A DNA stretch of 64,000 nt from the NCBI RefSeq assembly GCF_030551875.1, contig NZ_JAUOZU010000008.1, positions 186,001 to 250,000 of the forward strand, written 5' to 3'. Every line of letters begins with the position of its first letter. The first letter of the stretch is position 1. Below the pieces are notes generated by a model, which was not told where the DNA came from, did no database searches, and saw only the letters and a list, made by a program, of their open reading frames with translations. Position numbers and translations under genes: made by a program. Positions 34,852 to 44,710 of this stretch are shown in pieces. The stretch comes from Fluviirhizobium alvei. GTDB taxonomy: Bacteria > Pseudomonadota > Alphaproteobacteria > Rhizobiales > Rhizobiaceae.

Positions 34852-36291
34852 ATGACCGCGACTGCCCATTCCGTCCGCAAATCCAAGCCCTATCTCTTCT
34901 ATGGCGAAACCCGTTCACTCTGTTCCAAATGTCTTGCCGTTGTGCCGGCCAAGATCCTGATCGAAGGTGACGACGTCTTTTATGAAAAGCGCTGTCGCAC
35001 GCATGGCGTCCAGAAAGTGCGCATTTCGTCGGATGCCGCCTACTACAAGGCTGAACTCTCCTTTCTGAAGCCCGGTGACCGGCCGCTCGATGTCCAGACC
35101 CGGACCGATTACGGCTGCCCCTATGATTGCGGCCTCTGCCCCGACCATGAGCAGCATTCCTGTCTTGCGATCATCGAGGTCAATGAAGCCTGTAACCTTA
35201 CCTGTCCGGTCTGCTTTGCCGGGTCGTCACAGGATCTGACGAGCCATCGCGATCTCGAAACGATCGGCCGGATGATGGACGCTCTGGTCAAGAGCGAGGG
35301 CGAACCGGATCTGTTGCAGCTTTCGGGCGGCGAGCCGACGATCCACCCAGAGATCCTGACGATCATCGATATGGCGAAGGCACGCCCGATCCGCCATCTG
35401 ATGATCAATACCAACGGGCTCAGGATTGCGACCGACCCGGCCTTCGCCGATGCCCTGGCCGAGCGCCGCAAGGGGCTCGAGATCTATCTCCAGTTCGACA
35501 GTCTCGAGCCGGAAGCAATCCGCAACCTGCGCGGCGCCGATCTCTCCAAGGTCAGGCGTAAGGCACTCGAAGCGCTGGAGGCGCGAGGCATTTCCACGAC
35601 ACTGGTCGCCACCGTCAAGAAGGGCGTCAACGATCACGAGATGGCGGCCATCATCGATCATGCGCTCGGCTTTTCCTGCGTCCGCGGCGTCACCTTCCAG
35701 CCGATCCAGGATACAGGCCGCAACGAGGATTACGATCTGCGGACCAACCGTGCGTTGCTTTCGGACATTCGTCGACGCATTGTCGAAGATTCCGGTATTT
35801 TCGGAGAAGCGGACATGATTCCGCTCCCCTGCAATCCCACTGCGATATCGATCGGCTATGGTTTGCGCAACGGTCGGATCGTGGTGCCGGTCACGTCGAT
35901 GATCCCGAAGGATGAACTCGTCGAAGCCGTGCCCAACGCCGTCAATTTCGAACGCTATCCATCGCTCAAGCAGAAGATCTTTGACCTTTTTTCGCTCTCG
36001 ACCATCGAGCCCAATGTCGCCGGGCGGCTGGGCGATCTCTTGTGCTGTCTGCCGCAGGTGCCGGTGCCCGAAGGGCTTTCCTACGAGAACATCTTCCGGG
36101 TTGTGATCGTCAATTTCATGGATCGTCACGATTTCGACGTCGGTAACGTCAAGCGATCCTGCATTCATTTCGTCACACCCGCCGGTCAGATCATTCCGTT
36201 CGAGACCTATAATCTTCTCTATCGAAATGGGGCCGTGGAGGCGTTCCGCGCGAAAACTGCCCGCAACGAAACCAGCGAGGCGGTTGTTTGA
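34852..36291 (+). CDS. Radical SAM protein of the MJ0619 / tetraether-synthase-like family
   Basis: A 479-residue protein with an unusual cysteine layout. Cys24/Cys27/Cys48 form a rubredoxin-like or zinc site. Cys89/Cys93/Cys96/Cys104 lie in CPYDCGLCPDHEQHSC. The radical SAM motif is CX3CX2C at Cys114/Cys118/Cys121 (CNLTCPVC). Late Cys398/399 and Cys437 (RSCIHF) may bind an auxiliary cluster. This matches the archaeal MJ0619/Tes architecture; Tes joins lipid tails by C-C bond formation. The bacterial role is unknown. The start is ATG 34852; TTG 34831 overlaps the upstream stop. It follows the Lgt-like and PPFLHW genes. Confidence 0.85.
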   Translation: MTATAHSVRKSKPYLFYGETRSLCSKCLAVVPAKILIEGDDVFYEKRCRTHGVQKVRISSDAAYYKAELSFLKPGDRPLDVQTRTDYGCPYDCGLCPDHEQHSCLAIIEVNEACNLTCPVCFAGSSQDLTSHRDLETIGRMMDALVKSEGEPDLLQLSGGEPTIHPEILTIIDMAKARPIRHLMINTNGLRIATDPAFADALAERRKGLEIYLQFDSLEPEAIRNLRGADLSKVRRKALEALEARGISTTLVATVKKGVNDHEMAAIIDHALGFSCVRGVTFQPIQDTGRNEDYDLRTNRALLSDIRRRIVEDSGIFGEADMIPLPCNPTAISIGYGLRNGRIVVPVTSMIPKDELVEAVPNAVNFERYPSLKQKIFDLFSLSTIEPNVAGRLGDLLCCLPQVPVPEGLSYENIFRVVIVNFMDRHDFDVGNVKRSCIHFVTPAGQIIPFETYNLLYRNGAVEAFRAKTARNETSEAVV

Positions 36292-36436
36292 TCGACAACC
36301 GTAATGACAGCCATCAATTTTTCTAAATTGACTTGGCCTCGCGAACAGCCGATTGATCCTGCACCGCACAAGTTTCGTTCGCCGTCGTCGCGAATGCCAG
36401 CGCTTTCGCGCGCATCCATTTCTGGGAATTTATCCT

Positions 36437-37909
36437 ATGAGCGAAATCCGTAAGGACGCATCGGGTCTTGATGCCCGCCAACTGCAATCGCGCAACAATC
36501 TCGTCATCGGTCTGTTGCTCATCTCCGCCTTTGTCGTCATTCTCAACGAGACGATCATCGGCGTTGCCATGCCGCATCTGATGAAGGATCTCGGCGTGAC
36601 CGCTGGTCAGGCCCAATGGCTGACGACAGCCTTCATGCTCACGATGGCAGTTGTCATTCCCGTCACCGGGTTCCTTCTCCAGAGGCTGAACACGCGGCCG
36701 GTCTTCATCCTGGCGATGTCACTTTTCTCGATCGGCACACTGATTGGCGCCGTCGCGCCGGGTCTGACAGTGCTCATCCTCGGCCGTATTGTCCAGGCCA
36801 GCGGCACCGCAATCATGATGCCGCTTCTGATGACGACCGTGATGACGCTCGTGCCACCGGAAACGCGCGGTCGCACTATGGGCAACATCACCATCGTCAT
36901 TTCCGTTGCACCGGCCATCGGTCCGACGATTTCCGGCTTCATCCTGTCAATGTTCGACTGGCGCTGGATGTTCTGGCTCGTGTTGCCGATCGCGCTGGCA
37001 GCCCTTGCTCTGGGCGCTTCGAAGATCCGCAATGTCGGGACTCCGCGTCCGGCCCCGCTCGATCTGATTTCCGTGCCCCTGGCTGCAGCGGGCTTCGGCA
37101 TACTCGTCTATGGCCTGTCGACAATTGGCGAAGGTGCGGTCGCCGGGCATGAAAGCGCTTACCCCGTCTGGCTGCCGATCATTGTTGGAGTTGCGTTTGT
37201 CACCCTCTTCGTGCTCCGCCAGGTGGCATTGCAGAAACAGAACCGCGCGCTTCTCGATCTCAGGACCTTCCTGTCACCGGTGTTTACGGTCGCAACCATC
37301 ATGATGGCGATCTCGATGATGGCCATGTTCGGCGTCATCATCCTTCTGCCGATCTATACCCAGAATGTGCTGCATTTCGATGCGCTGACCACGGGGCTTC
37401 TGCTTCTGCCCGGCGGACTTCTCATGGGCCTGATGGCCCGCTTCGTCGGTGCGGCAAGCGATCGTCATGGTCCGACCGGTCTGGTGATTGCTGGATCGAT
37501 CCTGCTCACGCTTTCGGCACTGGCGCTCGCGAGCCTCGGAACAACGACGCAATGGTATCTCGTTCTGGCATCGCATCTCCTGTTCATGGGCGGTTTGGGC
37601 CTTTTGTTCACGCCGCTCTTTTCGGCAAGCCTCGGTTCGCTGCCGCCGCACCTCTATTCCCATGGCTCGGCGGTCATCGGCACCGTGCAGCAGGTGGGTG
37701 GGGCTGCAGGCACTGCGCTTTTCGTGTCGATCATGACGCTTTCCTCGTCGAAGTTTGCCGCCGACGGCGCAGAACCGGTAACAGCCTTGTCGGGTGGTAT
37801 CTCGACGGCCATGCTCTACTGCACCGCGATATCCGTCATCGCCATCATTGCCGCCTTCTTCGTCCGGCGCCCCAATGGTCCGGCGTTGCATGGGGCAATT
37901 GGCCACTGA
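36437..37909 (+). CDS. DHA2-type (EmrB-like) MFS efflux transporter
   Basis: A 490-residue, 14-helix MFS exporter. TM1 has FVVILNETIIGVAMPHLMKDLG and motif C is APAIGPTISGFILSMFDWRWMFW, as in EmrB/QacA relatives. It should expel drugs or lipophilic compounds using the proton gradient. No membrane-fusion partner or regulator is adjacent. The start at 36437 has TGGGA upstream; the open frame to 36353 adds an unlikely basic leader. The terminator at 38003 may end this transcript. Confidence 0.92.
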   Translation: MSEIRKDASGLDARQLQSRNNLVIGLLLISAFVVILNETIIGVAMPHLMKDLGVTAGQAQWLTTAFMLTMAVVIPVTGFLLQRLNTRPVFILAMSLFSIGTLIGAVAPGLTVLILGRIVQASGTAIMMPLLMTTVMTLVPPETRGRTMGNITIVISVAPAIGPTISGFILSMFDWRWMFWLVLPIALAALALGASKIRNVGTPRPAPLDLISVPLAAAGFGILVYGLSTIGEGAVAGHESAYPVWLPIIVGVAFVTLFVLRQVALQKQNRALLDLRTFLSPVFTVATIMMAISMMAMFGVIILLPIYTQNVLHFDALTTGLLLLPGGLLMGLMARFVGAASDRHGPTGLVIAGSILLTLSALALASLGTTTQWYLVLASHLLFMGGLGLLFTPLFSASLGSLPPHLYSHGSAVIGTVQQVGGAAGTALFVSIMTLSSSKFAADGAEPVTALSGGISTAMLYCTAISVIAIIAAFFVRRPNGPALHGAIGH

Positions 37910-38002
37910 TTGGCCGCAAAAGCGGGCCGGGATTCACCAAGAGCCTGACATTTTCGACTTTGTCGGGCCTCCCCCTTTCGCAATTGCAAAAAAGCAGGTA
38001 TG

Positions 38003-38032
38003 AGGCGCGCAAAGAAATGAGCGCGCCTTTTT
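38003..38032 (+). terminator. Rho-independent terminator between the MFS gene and typA
   Basis: AGGCGCGC (38003-38010) pairs with GCGCGCCT (38021-38028) around 10 bases and ends in TTTTT. It is 94 bases past the MFS stop and 32 bases before the typA ATG, so it may also act as a leader attenuator of typA. Confidence 0.75.
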
Positions 38033-38063
38033 CCTTGCGCGCCAGAACTTCAGAGATCATCAC

Positions 38064-39899
38064 ATGGACATTCGCAATATCGCGATCATCGCACACGTTG
38101 ACCATGGCAAGACCACGCTTGTCGACGAACTTCTCAAGCAGTCCGGCTCGTTCCGCGAAAACCAGCGCGTTGCCGAACGCGTCATGGATTCCAACGACCT
38201 CGAAAAGGAACGCGGCATTACCATTCTCGCCAAGGCAACGTCGGTGGAATGGAAGGGCGTCCGCATCAACATCGTCGACACGCCAGGCCACGCCGATTTC
38301 GGCGGCGAAGTCGAGCGCATCCTTTCGATGGTGGACGGCGCGATCGTTCTCGTCGACTCCTCGGAAGGCCCGATGCCGCAGACCAAGTTCGTTGTCGGCA
38401 AGGCGCTGAAGGTCGGCCTGAAGCCGATCGTCGCGATCAACAAGATCGACCGTCCGGATGCGCGCCACGAAGAAGTGGTCAATGAGGTCTTCGATCTCTT
38501 TGCCAATCTCGATGCCACCGACGAGCAGCTCGATTTCCCGATCCTCTACGGTTCGGGCCGCGCGGGCTGGATGAACGTCAATCCTGATGGCCCGACCGAC
38601 GAAGGCTTGGCGCCGCTGCTCGACCTCGTGCTCAAGCACGTGCCGGCACCGAGCGTCGGCGACGAAGATGGCGCCTTCCGCATGATCGGCACCATCCTCG
38701 AAGCCAACCCCTTCCTCGGCCGCATCATTACCGGTCGCATTCATTCGGGCTCGATCAAGCCGAACCAGCCCGTCAAGGTGCTCGGCCAGGATGGCAAGCT
38801 GATCGAAAACGGTCGTATCTCCAAGATCCTCGCCTTCCGCGGCATCGAGCGCACGCCGATCGAGGAAGCGCATGCGGGCGATATCGTCGCCATTGCCGGC
38901 CTCTCCAAGGGCACCGTCGCCGACACGTTCTGCGACCCCTCGGTCACCGAGGCGCTGCATGCCCAGCCGATCGACCCGCCGACCGTGACCATGTCCTTCC
39001 TGGTCAACGACAGCCCGCTCGCCGGCACCGAAGGCGACAAGGTCACCAGCCGTGTCATCCGCGACCGTCTGTTCAAGGAAGCCGAAGGCAATGTCGCGCT
39101 GAAGATCGAAGAAGCCGAGGGCAAGGATTCCTTCTACGTTTCCGGCCGCGGCGAACTTCAGCTTGCCGTGCTGATCGAGACCATGCGCCGTGAAGGCTTC
39201 GAACTGGCCGTGTCGCGTCCGCGTGTGGTCATGCACAAGGATGAAGCCACCGGCGCCATGATGGAGCCGATCGAAGAAGTCGTCATCGACGTCGATGAAG
39301 AACATTCGGGCGTCGTCGTGCAGAAGATGAGCGAGCGCAAGGCCGAAATGGTCGAGCTGCGCCCCTCCGGCGGCGGTCGCGTTCGCCTGCGCTTCTTTGC
39401 CCCGACCCGCGGCCTGATCGGCTACCAGTCGGAGCTGCTGACCGATACCCGCGGCACGGCGATCATGAACCGCCTGTTCCACGACTATCAGCCTTTCAAG
39501 GGTCAGATCGGCGGCCGGGTTAACGGCGTTCTGCTGGCCAATGCGCCGGGCGAAGCCGTGGCCTATGCCCTGTTCAACCTCGAAGACCGCGGCCCGATGA
39601 TCATCGATCCGGGCGAGAAGGTCTATATGGGCATGATCATCGGCATCCATAGCCGCGACAACGACCTCGAGGTCAACGTTCTCAAGGGCAAGCAGTTGAC
39701 CAACATCCGCTCGGTCAACAAGGACGAAGCCGTCAAGTTGACGCCGCCGATCCGCATGACGCTCGACCGCGCGCTCAGCTGGATTCAGGACGACGAACTG
39801 GTGGAAGTGACGCCGAAATCGATTCGTCTGCGCAAGATGTATCTCGATGCCAACGACCGCAAGCGTATGGAAAAGGCCAAGGCTGCCGTTGCCGGCTGA
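38064..39899 (+). CDS. typA: Translational GTPase TypA/BipA
   Basis: A 611-residue ribosome-binding GTPase. G1 is AHVDHGKTT (residues 10-18), switch II is [14 protein letters not shown], and G4 is NKIDRPDAR. The EF-G-like domains and the TypA C-terminal domain ([25 protein letters not shown]) follow. It helps 50S assembly and stress or low-temperature growth. Codon use is strongly biased, as expected of a highly expressed gene. It is flanked by terminators at 38003 and 39927 and so is likely monocistronic. Confidence 0.98.
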   Translation: MDIRNIAIIAHVDHGKTTLVDELLKQSGSFRENQRVAERVMDSNDLEKERGITILAKATSVEWKGVRINIVDTPGHADFGGEVERILSMVDGAIVLVDSSEGPMPQTKFVVGKALKVGLKPIVAINKIDRPDARHEEVVNEVFDLFANLDATDEQLDFPILYGSGRAGWMNVNPDGPTDEGLAPLLDLVLKHVPAPSVGDEDGAFRMIGTILEANPFLGRIITGRIHSGSIKPNQPVKVLGQDGKLIENGRISKILAFRGIERTPIEEAHAGDIVAIAGLSKGTVADTFCDPSVTEALHAQPIDPPTVTMSFLVNDSPLAGTEGDKVTSRVIRDRLFKEAEGNVALKIEEAEGKDSFYVSGRGELQLAVLIETMRREGFELAVSRPRVVMHKDEATGAMMEPIEEVVIDVDEEHSGVVVQKMSERKAEMVELRPSGGGRVRLRFFAPTRGLIGYQSELLTDTRGTAIMNRLFHDYQPFKGQIGGRVNGVLLANAPGEAVAYALFNLEDRGPMIIDPGEKVYMGMIIGIHSRDNDLEVNVLKGKQLTNIRSVNKDEAVKLTPPIRMTLDRALSWIQDDELVEVTPKSIRLRKMYLDANDRKRMEKAKAAVAG

Positions 39900-39926
39900 C
39901 CGGTTCTGTACCGATTTGGGAATATC

Positions 39927-39958
39927 AAAGCCGGCGCTGCAAAGCGCCGGCTTTTTTT
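39927..39958 (+). terminator. Rho-independent terminator of typA
   Basis: GCCGGCGCT (39930-39938) pairs with AGCGCCGGC (39943-39951) around GCAA. It is preceded by AAA and followed by seven T. Confidence 0.92.
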
Positions 39959-40127
39959 ATGGATGACACTGAGACTGCCCTTGCAATGAGTCATTAACAA
40001 TCGTTAACCTCCCTGAGAAATCGGTCAGCGTAGTTGTCGCTTCGGCTTAGTTCTGCCGGAATGTAACTGTGGGTAAACCTGCAGCGTAACCGAATTTCGT
40101 CTGGAAGTTTAAAGTGGCTCAGGTGTA

Positions 40128-40646
40128 ATGCGCGTCATGAAGACGATGTCGATAGAGGTGCGGAGGGCTGAGCCCGAAGATTGCAACGCTGTTGCCGATG
40201 TGCACCGCAAGACCTGGATCCATGCCTACGGCGGCCTCATTCCACACAAGCCGCTTCTGACCATGCTGGAGCGTCGTCGCGAAGACTGGTGGCGAAGGGC
40301 GGCCAATGGCACCTCGACGCTGCTGGTTCTCGATACCGGTACCAAGATTGCCGGTTATGCCACGATCGGGCTCAACCGCACGGAAGCCCTGAAGGTCGAT
40401 GGCGAGATCTATGAGCTCTATCTGCTGCCGGAATATCAGGGTATCGGCCTAGGCAGCTACATGTTCCGTCAGTGCCGGGCAATGCTGAGCGGTCTCGGCT
40501 TTCAGGGGCTTGCCGCCTGGTGCCTGGAGGATAGCGAAAATGCCTCCACGTTCTTCCGTGCTACCGGCGGGCTCGATGTCGCCGAAGGCATGGAAGATTT
40601 CGGCGGCACCGCGCTGAAGAAGATCGGCTTTATCTGGCAGCGCTAA
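40128..40646 (+). CDS. GNAT family N-acetyltransferase
   Basis: A protein of about 172 residues. The acetyl-CoA loop is YLLPEYQGIGLGSYMF and the typical N-terminal strand-helix is IEVRRAEPEDCNAVADVHRKTW. The substrate is unknown. The start could be ATG 40128 or ATG 40137. AGGTG at 40117-40121 favours the second by spacing, but both are usable. It stands alone between typA and a minus-strand gene. Confidence 0.85.
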   Translation: MRVMKTMSIEVRRAEPEDCNAVADVHRKTWIHAYGGLIPHKPLLTMLERRREDWWRRAANGTSTLLVLDTGTKIAGYATIGLNRTEALKVDGEIYELYLLPEYQGIGLGSYMFRQCRAMLSGLGFQGLAAWCLEDSENASTFFRATGGLDVAEGMEDFGGTALKKIGFIWQR

Positions 40647-40673
40647 AAGCCTGGCCGGCTGCGATTTCCAGTT

Positions 40674-41306
40674 TCAATCCTGCGTCGGAAACACATAGGC
40701 CGGCTCGCCGGCTTTCGGGCCCTTCACGCCATGATAATCCGGCTTGTCGCGACCGCAGCGAAAGCCCGCTGCCATCTCGTCTGCGATGCCGCGGGCGAGA
40801 ATATTGGCATCGGGATTGGCGAGCGCATCGACATAGCCCACCACACAACCGGTCTTGTCCTCCGGCTGGCCGACGCGTGAGATCACCAGAACCTGACCTT
40901 CGCTTGCCTTGGTCGGCATGCCGCTGTTTTCATCGACATTCTCGATGAAGAAACGAAGGATGGCAGCATAGGGCTTTCCGTTGGCGCCGATGCGCCACTC
41001 GACCTTTTTGCCGACATGATTGAAAGGACCGAAGGTTTCATTAGCCTCATCGAGGATCTTCTGGCTCAGATGGCCGAAATAGACGCTCTGGCGCAGGTCT
41101 CCCTCGTCGAAATAGACCGGATAGTTCCTGTAGCCGCCGCATTTGAGCGAAATCCAGTCGCCACCCGGTTCGTCCGGTGAGCCCTGGGCCAGCGTCTCGC
41201 ATTTGTCGAGATCGAGATCGGTATAGGTGCTTTCCGCTGCCTGTGTGGAAGCGAAGGAAGCCAGAAGCAGTATCAAGGCGGGAACGGCGGGTCGCAATCG
41301 CATCAT
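40674..41306 (-). CDS. Exported hypothetical protein
   Basis: A 210-residue protein. The signal peptide [23 protein letters not shown] is cleaved before AESTYTDLD. The mature part has several conserved-looking Cys (KCETLA, LKCGGY, TGCVVGY, GFRCGRD) that could form two disulphides. It is periplasmic. No named domain is recognised. The ATG has AGGAGG 8 bases upstream. It is divergent from ppa with 161 bases between them. Confidence 0.75.
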   Translation of the reverse strand: MMRLRPAVPALILLLASFASTQAAESTYTDLDLDKCETLAQGSPDEPGGDWISLKCGGYRNYPVYFDEGDLRQSVYFGHLSQKILDEANETFGPFNHVGKKVEWRIGANGKPYAAILRFFIENVDENSGMPTKASEGQVLVISRVGQPEDKTGCVVGYVDALANPDANILARGIADEMAAGFRCGRDKPDYHGVKGPKAGEPAYVFPTQD

Positions 41307-41467
41307 GGTCAGGTCCTCCTCATGCGGAAACGTTCGGCTCTTCGGTCTTATTCCTTACATTGCGCGGCAGCTTCGACCAAGGGCGCAGGGCTAGTTCGAA
41401 AACATCGGTTGTCAGCGCGGGTGAATTCGATTATTGCGGTGCAAAATCATGCACCCGGAGGCACAGC

Positions 41468-42001
41468 ATGCGTATCGACGCCATTTCCGTCGGCAAGAAC
41501 CCCCCTGAAGATGTCAACGTCATCGTGGAAGTTCCCGTTGGCGGCCATCCCATCAAGTACGAAATGGACAAGGAAGCCGGCGCCCTGATCGTCGACCGTT
41601 TCCTTTACACCCCGATGACCTATCCGGGGAACTACGGTTTCGTGCCGCACACCCTGTCTGAAGATGGTGATCCGATTGACGTTCTGATCGCCAACACCCG
41701 TCCGCTGGTGCCGGGCTGCGTCATCAATGTCCGTCCGATCGGCGTGATGATAATGGAAGACGATGGCGGCAAGGATGAGAAGATCATCGCCGTGCCGGTT
41801 CCGAAGCTGACCCGTCGCTACGACAAGATCGAGAACTATTCGGATCTGCCGGAGATCACGCTCAAGCAGATCGAGCATTTCTTCGAGCACTACAAGGATC
41901 TTGAGCCCGGCAAGTGGGTCAAGATCGGTGGCTGGCAGAATGTCGACGTTGCCAAGAAGCTGATCGTCGAGGCTGTCGAGCGCTACAAGGCGCAGAAGTA
42001 A
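41468..42001 (+). CDS. ppa: Inorganic pyrophosphatase
   Basis: A 177-residue soluble class I pyrophosphatase. [23 protein letters not shown] contains the signature D-x-D-P-x-D-V metal ligands, and [28 protein letters not shown] is typical. It hydrolyses pyrophosphate to pull biosynthetic reactions forward. The start at 41468 has CGGAGG upstream. The large upstream extension of this frame overlaps a divergent gene and is not coding. Confidence 0.97.
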   Translation: MRIDAISVGKNPPEDVNVIVEVPVGGHPIKYEMDKEAGALIVDRFLYTPMTYPGNYGFVPHTLSEDGDPIDVLIANTRPLVPGCVINVRPIGVMIMEDDGGKDEKIIAVPVPKLTRRYDKIENYSDLPEITLKQIEHFFEHYKDLEPGKWVKIGGWQNVDVAKKLIVEAVERYKAQK

Positions 42002-42006
42002 GCGCT

Positions 42007-42309
42007 TCAGCCATCCCCGACGAGGGATCGCAAACGCTCAAATACATCCTCCGGGTCGGCATCGATCCGGAGGATTTTCTTTCTCGACGTTTCGCCGGAA
42101 ACGATCGAGATTGCCGATTTCGGCAGTTTGAGCTTTTTCGAAAGCAGGGCGACGAGTGCCTTGTTCGCCTTGCCATCCTCCGGCACGGCGGTGACGCGCG
42201 CCTTCAGATAGCGCTCGCCATTCTCGTCAAGTTCGAATCCATCCAGGCTGTCGCGGCCACCGTTCGGGGTCAGCCGCAATGCTAGCCGAAAGGATGCGGT
42301 CTCAGCCAT
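42007..42309 (-). CDS. DUF167 (YggU-like) family protein
   Basis: A 100-residue protein with the YggU motif VTAVPEDGKANKALVALLSKKLKLPKSAISIVSGETSRKK. This is a small, conserved fold of unknown function found in bacteria, archaea and eukaryotes. The start overlaps the end of the upstream yggT gene by 8 bases, the standard yggT-yggU pairing. Confidence 0.92.
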   Translation of the reverse strand: MAETASFRLALRLTPNGGRDSLDGFELDENGERYLKARVTAVPEDGKANKALVALLSKKLKLPKSAISIVSGETSRKKILRIDADPEDVFERLRSLVGDG

Positions 42310-42592
42310 AATTCATGGCGACCTGGGCGATCACCTGCTGCAGGAAGAACAGAATGACCAGAACGACAAGCGGCGACAGGTCAAGGCCATTGAGGTTGGG
42401 CATGAAACGACGGATCGGCCGGTAGAGCGGTTCGGTAACCGCGTAAAGCGCGCTGCCAATCTGGTTGACGAACTGGTTGCGCGTGTTGATCACGTTGAAC
42501 GCATAGAGCCAGGAAAAGATGGCCGAGGCGATGATGATGAACCAGACGATATTGATGATGAAGTTCAGCGTGGACAGAATGACGATCAGCAT
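42302..42592 (-). CDS. YggT family membrane protein
   Basis: A 96-residue protein with two membrane helices. The family signature is LYAVTEPLYRPIRRFMPNLNGLDLSPLVVLVILFFLQ. YggT proteins are linked to osmotic or membrane organisation and, in some bacteria, cell division. The function here is not proven. It overlaps the following DUF167 gene, forming a two-gene operon. It is divergent from the MFS gene at 42740. Confidence 0.92.
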   Translation of the reverse strand: MLIVILSTLNFIINIVWFIIIASAIFSWLYAFNVINTRNQFVNQIGSALYAVTEPLYRPIRRFMPNLNGLDLSPLVVLVILFFLQQVIAQVAMNYG

Positions 42593-42739
42593 GGGTTTCC
42601 TCGAGAACCAGTTGCCGCGGATCGGCGCACCGGCAGGGATTTGACATTGACAGAGATGTAATCATTGGCTCTTTATGGGGCAAGAGCGCCGATGATGAGA
42701 CCTGTTTCATACTTAACGCGCAAACCATCCACGAAAGTA

Positions 42740-43990
42740 ATGAACATGAATTTTAAAACGGCGGATGACCGGTTCGCTGCTTTTCGCCATCGATCCTACA
42801 CCCTTTTCTTCTTCGCCCGTTTCCTGGCCGCCTTCGCCACCCAGATCATCTCGGTGTCGGTCGGCTGGCAGATGTATGACGAAACGAAAAGTGCCTGGTA
42901 TCTCGGCCTGATCGGGCTCGTGCAGTTCCTGCCCTCGCTCCTGCTTTTTCTCGTCACCGGCACGATCACCGATCGCTATAACCGGCGCAGGATTGTTTCC
43001 ATCTGCCTGATTGTCAGTGCTCTCTGCTCGGCTGCCCTGTTGTTCGTCACGATCGGCGATCTCTTCTCGCCGCTTCTCGTGTTCGGCATTCTGACTGTCT
43101 TCGGCATCGAGCGTGCCTTCATGGGCCCGGCGGTGCAATCGCTCGCGCCCAATCTGGTGCCGGAAAAGGATCTGCCGAATTCATTCGCCTGGAATGCGTC
43201 CTCCTGGCAGACCGCATCCATCACCGGCCCGGTCGCCGGCGGCCTCCTTTACGGGCTCGGACCTGTCTGGGCCTATTCGGTTGCACTCGCCTTCATGGCG
43301 GCCGGCGCCATTCTTGTCTTTTTCATTCCCAAGCCTGCCCAGCGCACCGCAAGCGAGCCGAAAAGCCTTGCCTATGTGCTGGCCGGCTTCAAGTTCATCC
43401 GCTCGGAAAAGGTGGTTCTCGGCGCGATCTCGCTGGATCTCTTTGCCGTGCTTCTGGGTGGAGCGGTTGCTCTGATGCCGATCTTTGCATCGGAGATTCT
43501 CGTTCTGGGTCCGCTCGGCCTCGGGCTTCTTCGCGCAGCGCCAGGCATTGGTGCCATCGCGATGGCGCTTTATCTTGCAAGTTTTCCGATCCGCCACCAT
43601 TCCGGAGCGATCATGTTCATCGGCGTCGGCATATTCGGCCTCGCCACGCTGGTCTTCGGCCTGTCGAATACGACCTGGCTCTCCATTGCGGCCCTGATCG
43701 TGATGGGAGCCGGGGACATGATCTCGGTTTATGTGCGCGAAACGCTGATTGCGCTCTGGACGCCGGATGAGGTGCGCGGACGCGTCAGCGCCGTCAACAT
43801 GGTCTTTATTGGTGCCTCAAACGAGCTTGGCGAATTCCGCGCCGGCTCGATGGCCTCGATCGTTGGTGCCGTTCCGGCCGTGGTGATCGGTGGTATCGGC
43901 ACCCTGCTGGTCTCGATCGCCTGGGCGGGCATGTTCCCATCGTTGCGCAAGATCGATACGCTGGATGTGCCGGAGAGCTTAGCCCGCTGA
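42740..43990 (+). CDS. MFS transporter (EntS-like/MFS_3 group)
   Basis: A 416-residue, 12-helix MFS protein. ISVSVGWQMYDETKSAWYLGLIGLVQFLP is in TM1-2, TGTITDRYNRRRI is the loop 2-3 motif, and GPVAGGLLYGLGPVWAYSV follows. It resembles EntS-type siderophore or drug exporters, but no siderophore genes are near. The start is ATG 42740 (MNMNFK) or 42746. The 3' end overlaps the convergent amidotransferase gene by 12 bases. Confidence 0.9.
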   Translation: MNMNFKTADDRFAAFRHRSYTLFFFARFLAAFATQIISVSVGWQMYDETKSAWYLGLIGLVQFLPSLLLFLVTGTITDRYNRRRIVSICLIVSALCSAALLFVTIGDLFSPLLVFGILTVFGIERAFMGPAVQSLAPNLVPEKDLPNSFAWNASSWQTASITGPVAGGLLYGLGPVWAYSVALAFMAAGAILVFFIPKPAQRTASEPKSLAYVLAGFKFIRSEKVVLGAISLDLFAVLLGGAVALMPIFASEILVLGPLGLGLLRAAPGIGAIAMALYLASFPIRHHSGAIMFIGVGIFGLATLVFGLSNTTWLSIAALIVMGAGDMISVYVRETLIALWTPDEVRGRVSAVNMVFIGASNELGEFRAGSMASIVGAVPAVVIGGIGTLLVSIAWAGMFPSLRKIDTLDVPESLAR

Positions 43991-44710
43991 AGCTGGACGG
44001 CGAAATACCAGATCCAGCATCTCCGACATCCAGTTGCGCAAGGGGGCATCATGCAGCATGCGCCCTTCCAGATGCCGATCACCCGTCTGGGCATTGGGCA
44101 GTTCGAAACGGTGAGCGCCGCGCACGACCCAGCGATGCATCATCGCGCGTGTGAGCTCACCGTGGAACTGGATGCCCCAGGCATTGTCACCATAGCGGAT
44201 CGCCTGGTTCTCGTAGGTATCGCCGCGGGCCAGAAGGCGCGCCCCGGCCGGCAGATCGAACCCTTCGCGATGAAAGTGGTAGACCATCGAAGGCCATTCG
44301 ATCAGTCCCTTGCCTTCCTCGGTCGCCTCGATCGGATACCAGCCGATTTCCGTAAGACCTTCGGCATGGCCCTCAACCTTGCCGCCCAGGTTCTTCACCA
44401 GCATCTGGGCGCCGAGACAGATGCCAAGGAAGGGCCGGTTTTCAGACAGAGGTACCGAGATCCAGTCAATCTCCGCCTTCACATAGGGTTCAGGGTCGTT
44501 GGCGCTCATCGGGCCGCCGAAGATGATGGCGCCTGCATGGTTTTGAAGCGTATCGGGCAGAGGCTCGCCCAGTACCGGGCGGCGGATATCGAGGCGATAG
44601 CCTTTCTCGAGCAGCATCTGGCCCGCACGGCCCGGCGTCGATGTTTCCTGATGAAGGATGATCAGGACGGGTCTGTCGTCTTCGGCGAGGCTCGCGGTCT
44701 TGTCCGGCAT
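43979..44710 (-). CDS. Class I glutamine amidotransferase-like protein
   Basis: A 243-residue stand-alone GATase domain. The nucleophile Cys is in FLGICLGAQML and the His/Glu pair is in WGIQFHGEL. It resembles the amidotransferase half of GMP synthase without a synthase domain (YfeJ/GuaA-like), so its substrate is unclear. The first base of its ATG is also the last base of the upstream TerB gene, so it closes the hem/Mic60 transcript. Confidence 0.9.
   Translation of the reverse strand: MPDKTASLAEDDRPVLIILHQETSTPGRAGQMLLEKGYRLDIRRPVLGEPLPDTLQNHAGAIIFGGPMSANDPEPYVKAEIDWISVPLSENRPFLGICLGAQMLVKNLGGKVEGHAEGLTEIGWYPIEATEEGKGLIEWPSMVYHFHREGFDLPAGARLLARGDTYENQAIRYGDNAWGIQFHGELTRAMMHRWVVRGAHRFELPNAQTGDRHLEGRMLHDAPLRNWMSEMLDLVFRRPASAG

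Noticed and set aside
37845-39650. 601-codon minus-strand open frame
   Set aside because: It is antisense to typA, with shadow-type composition.
39994-40007. TTAA-N6-TTAA as a CtrA box
   Set aside because: The spacing is 6 rather than 7 bases, and no clear target start follows closely; too weak to list.
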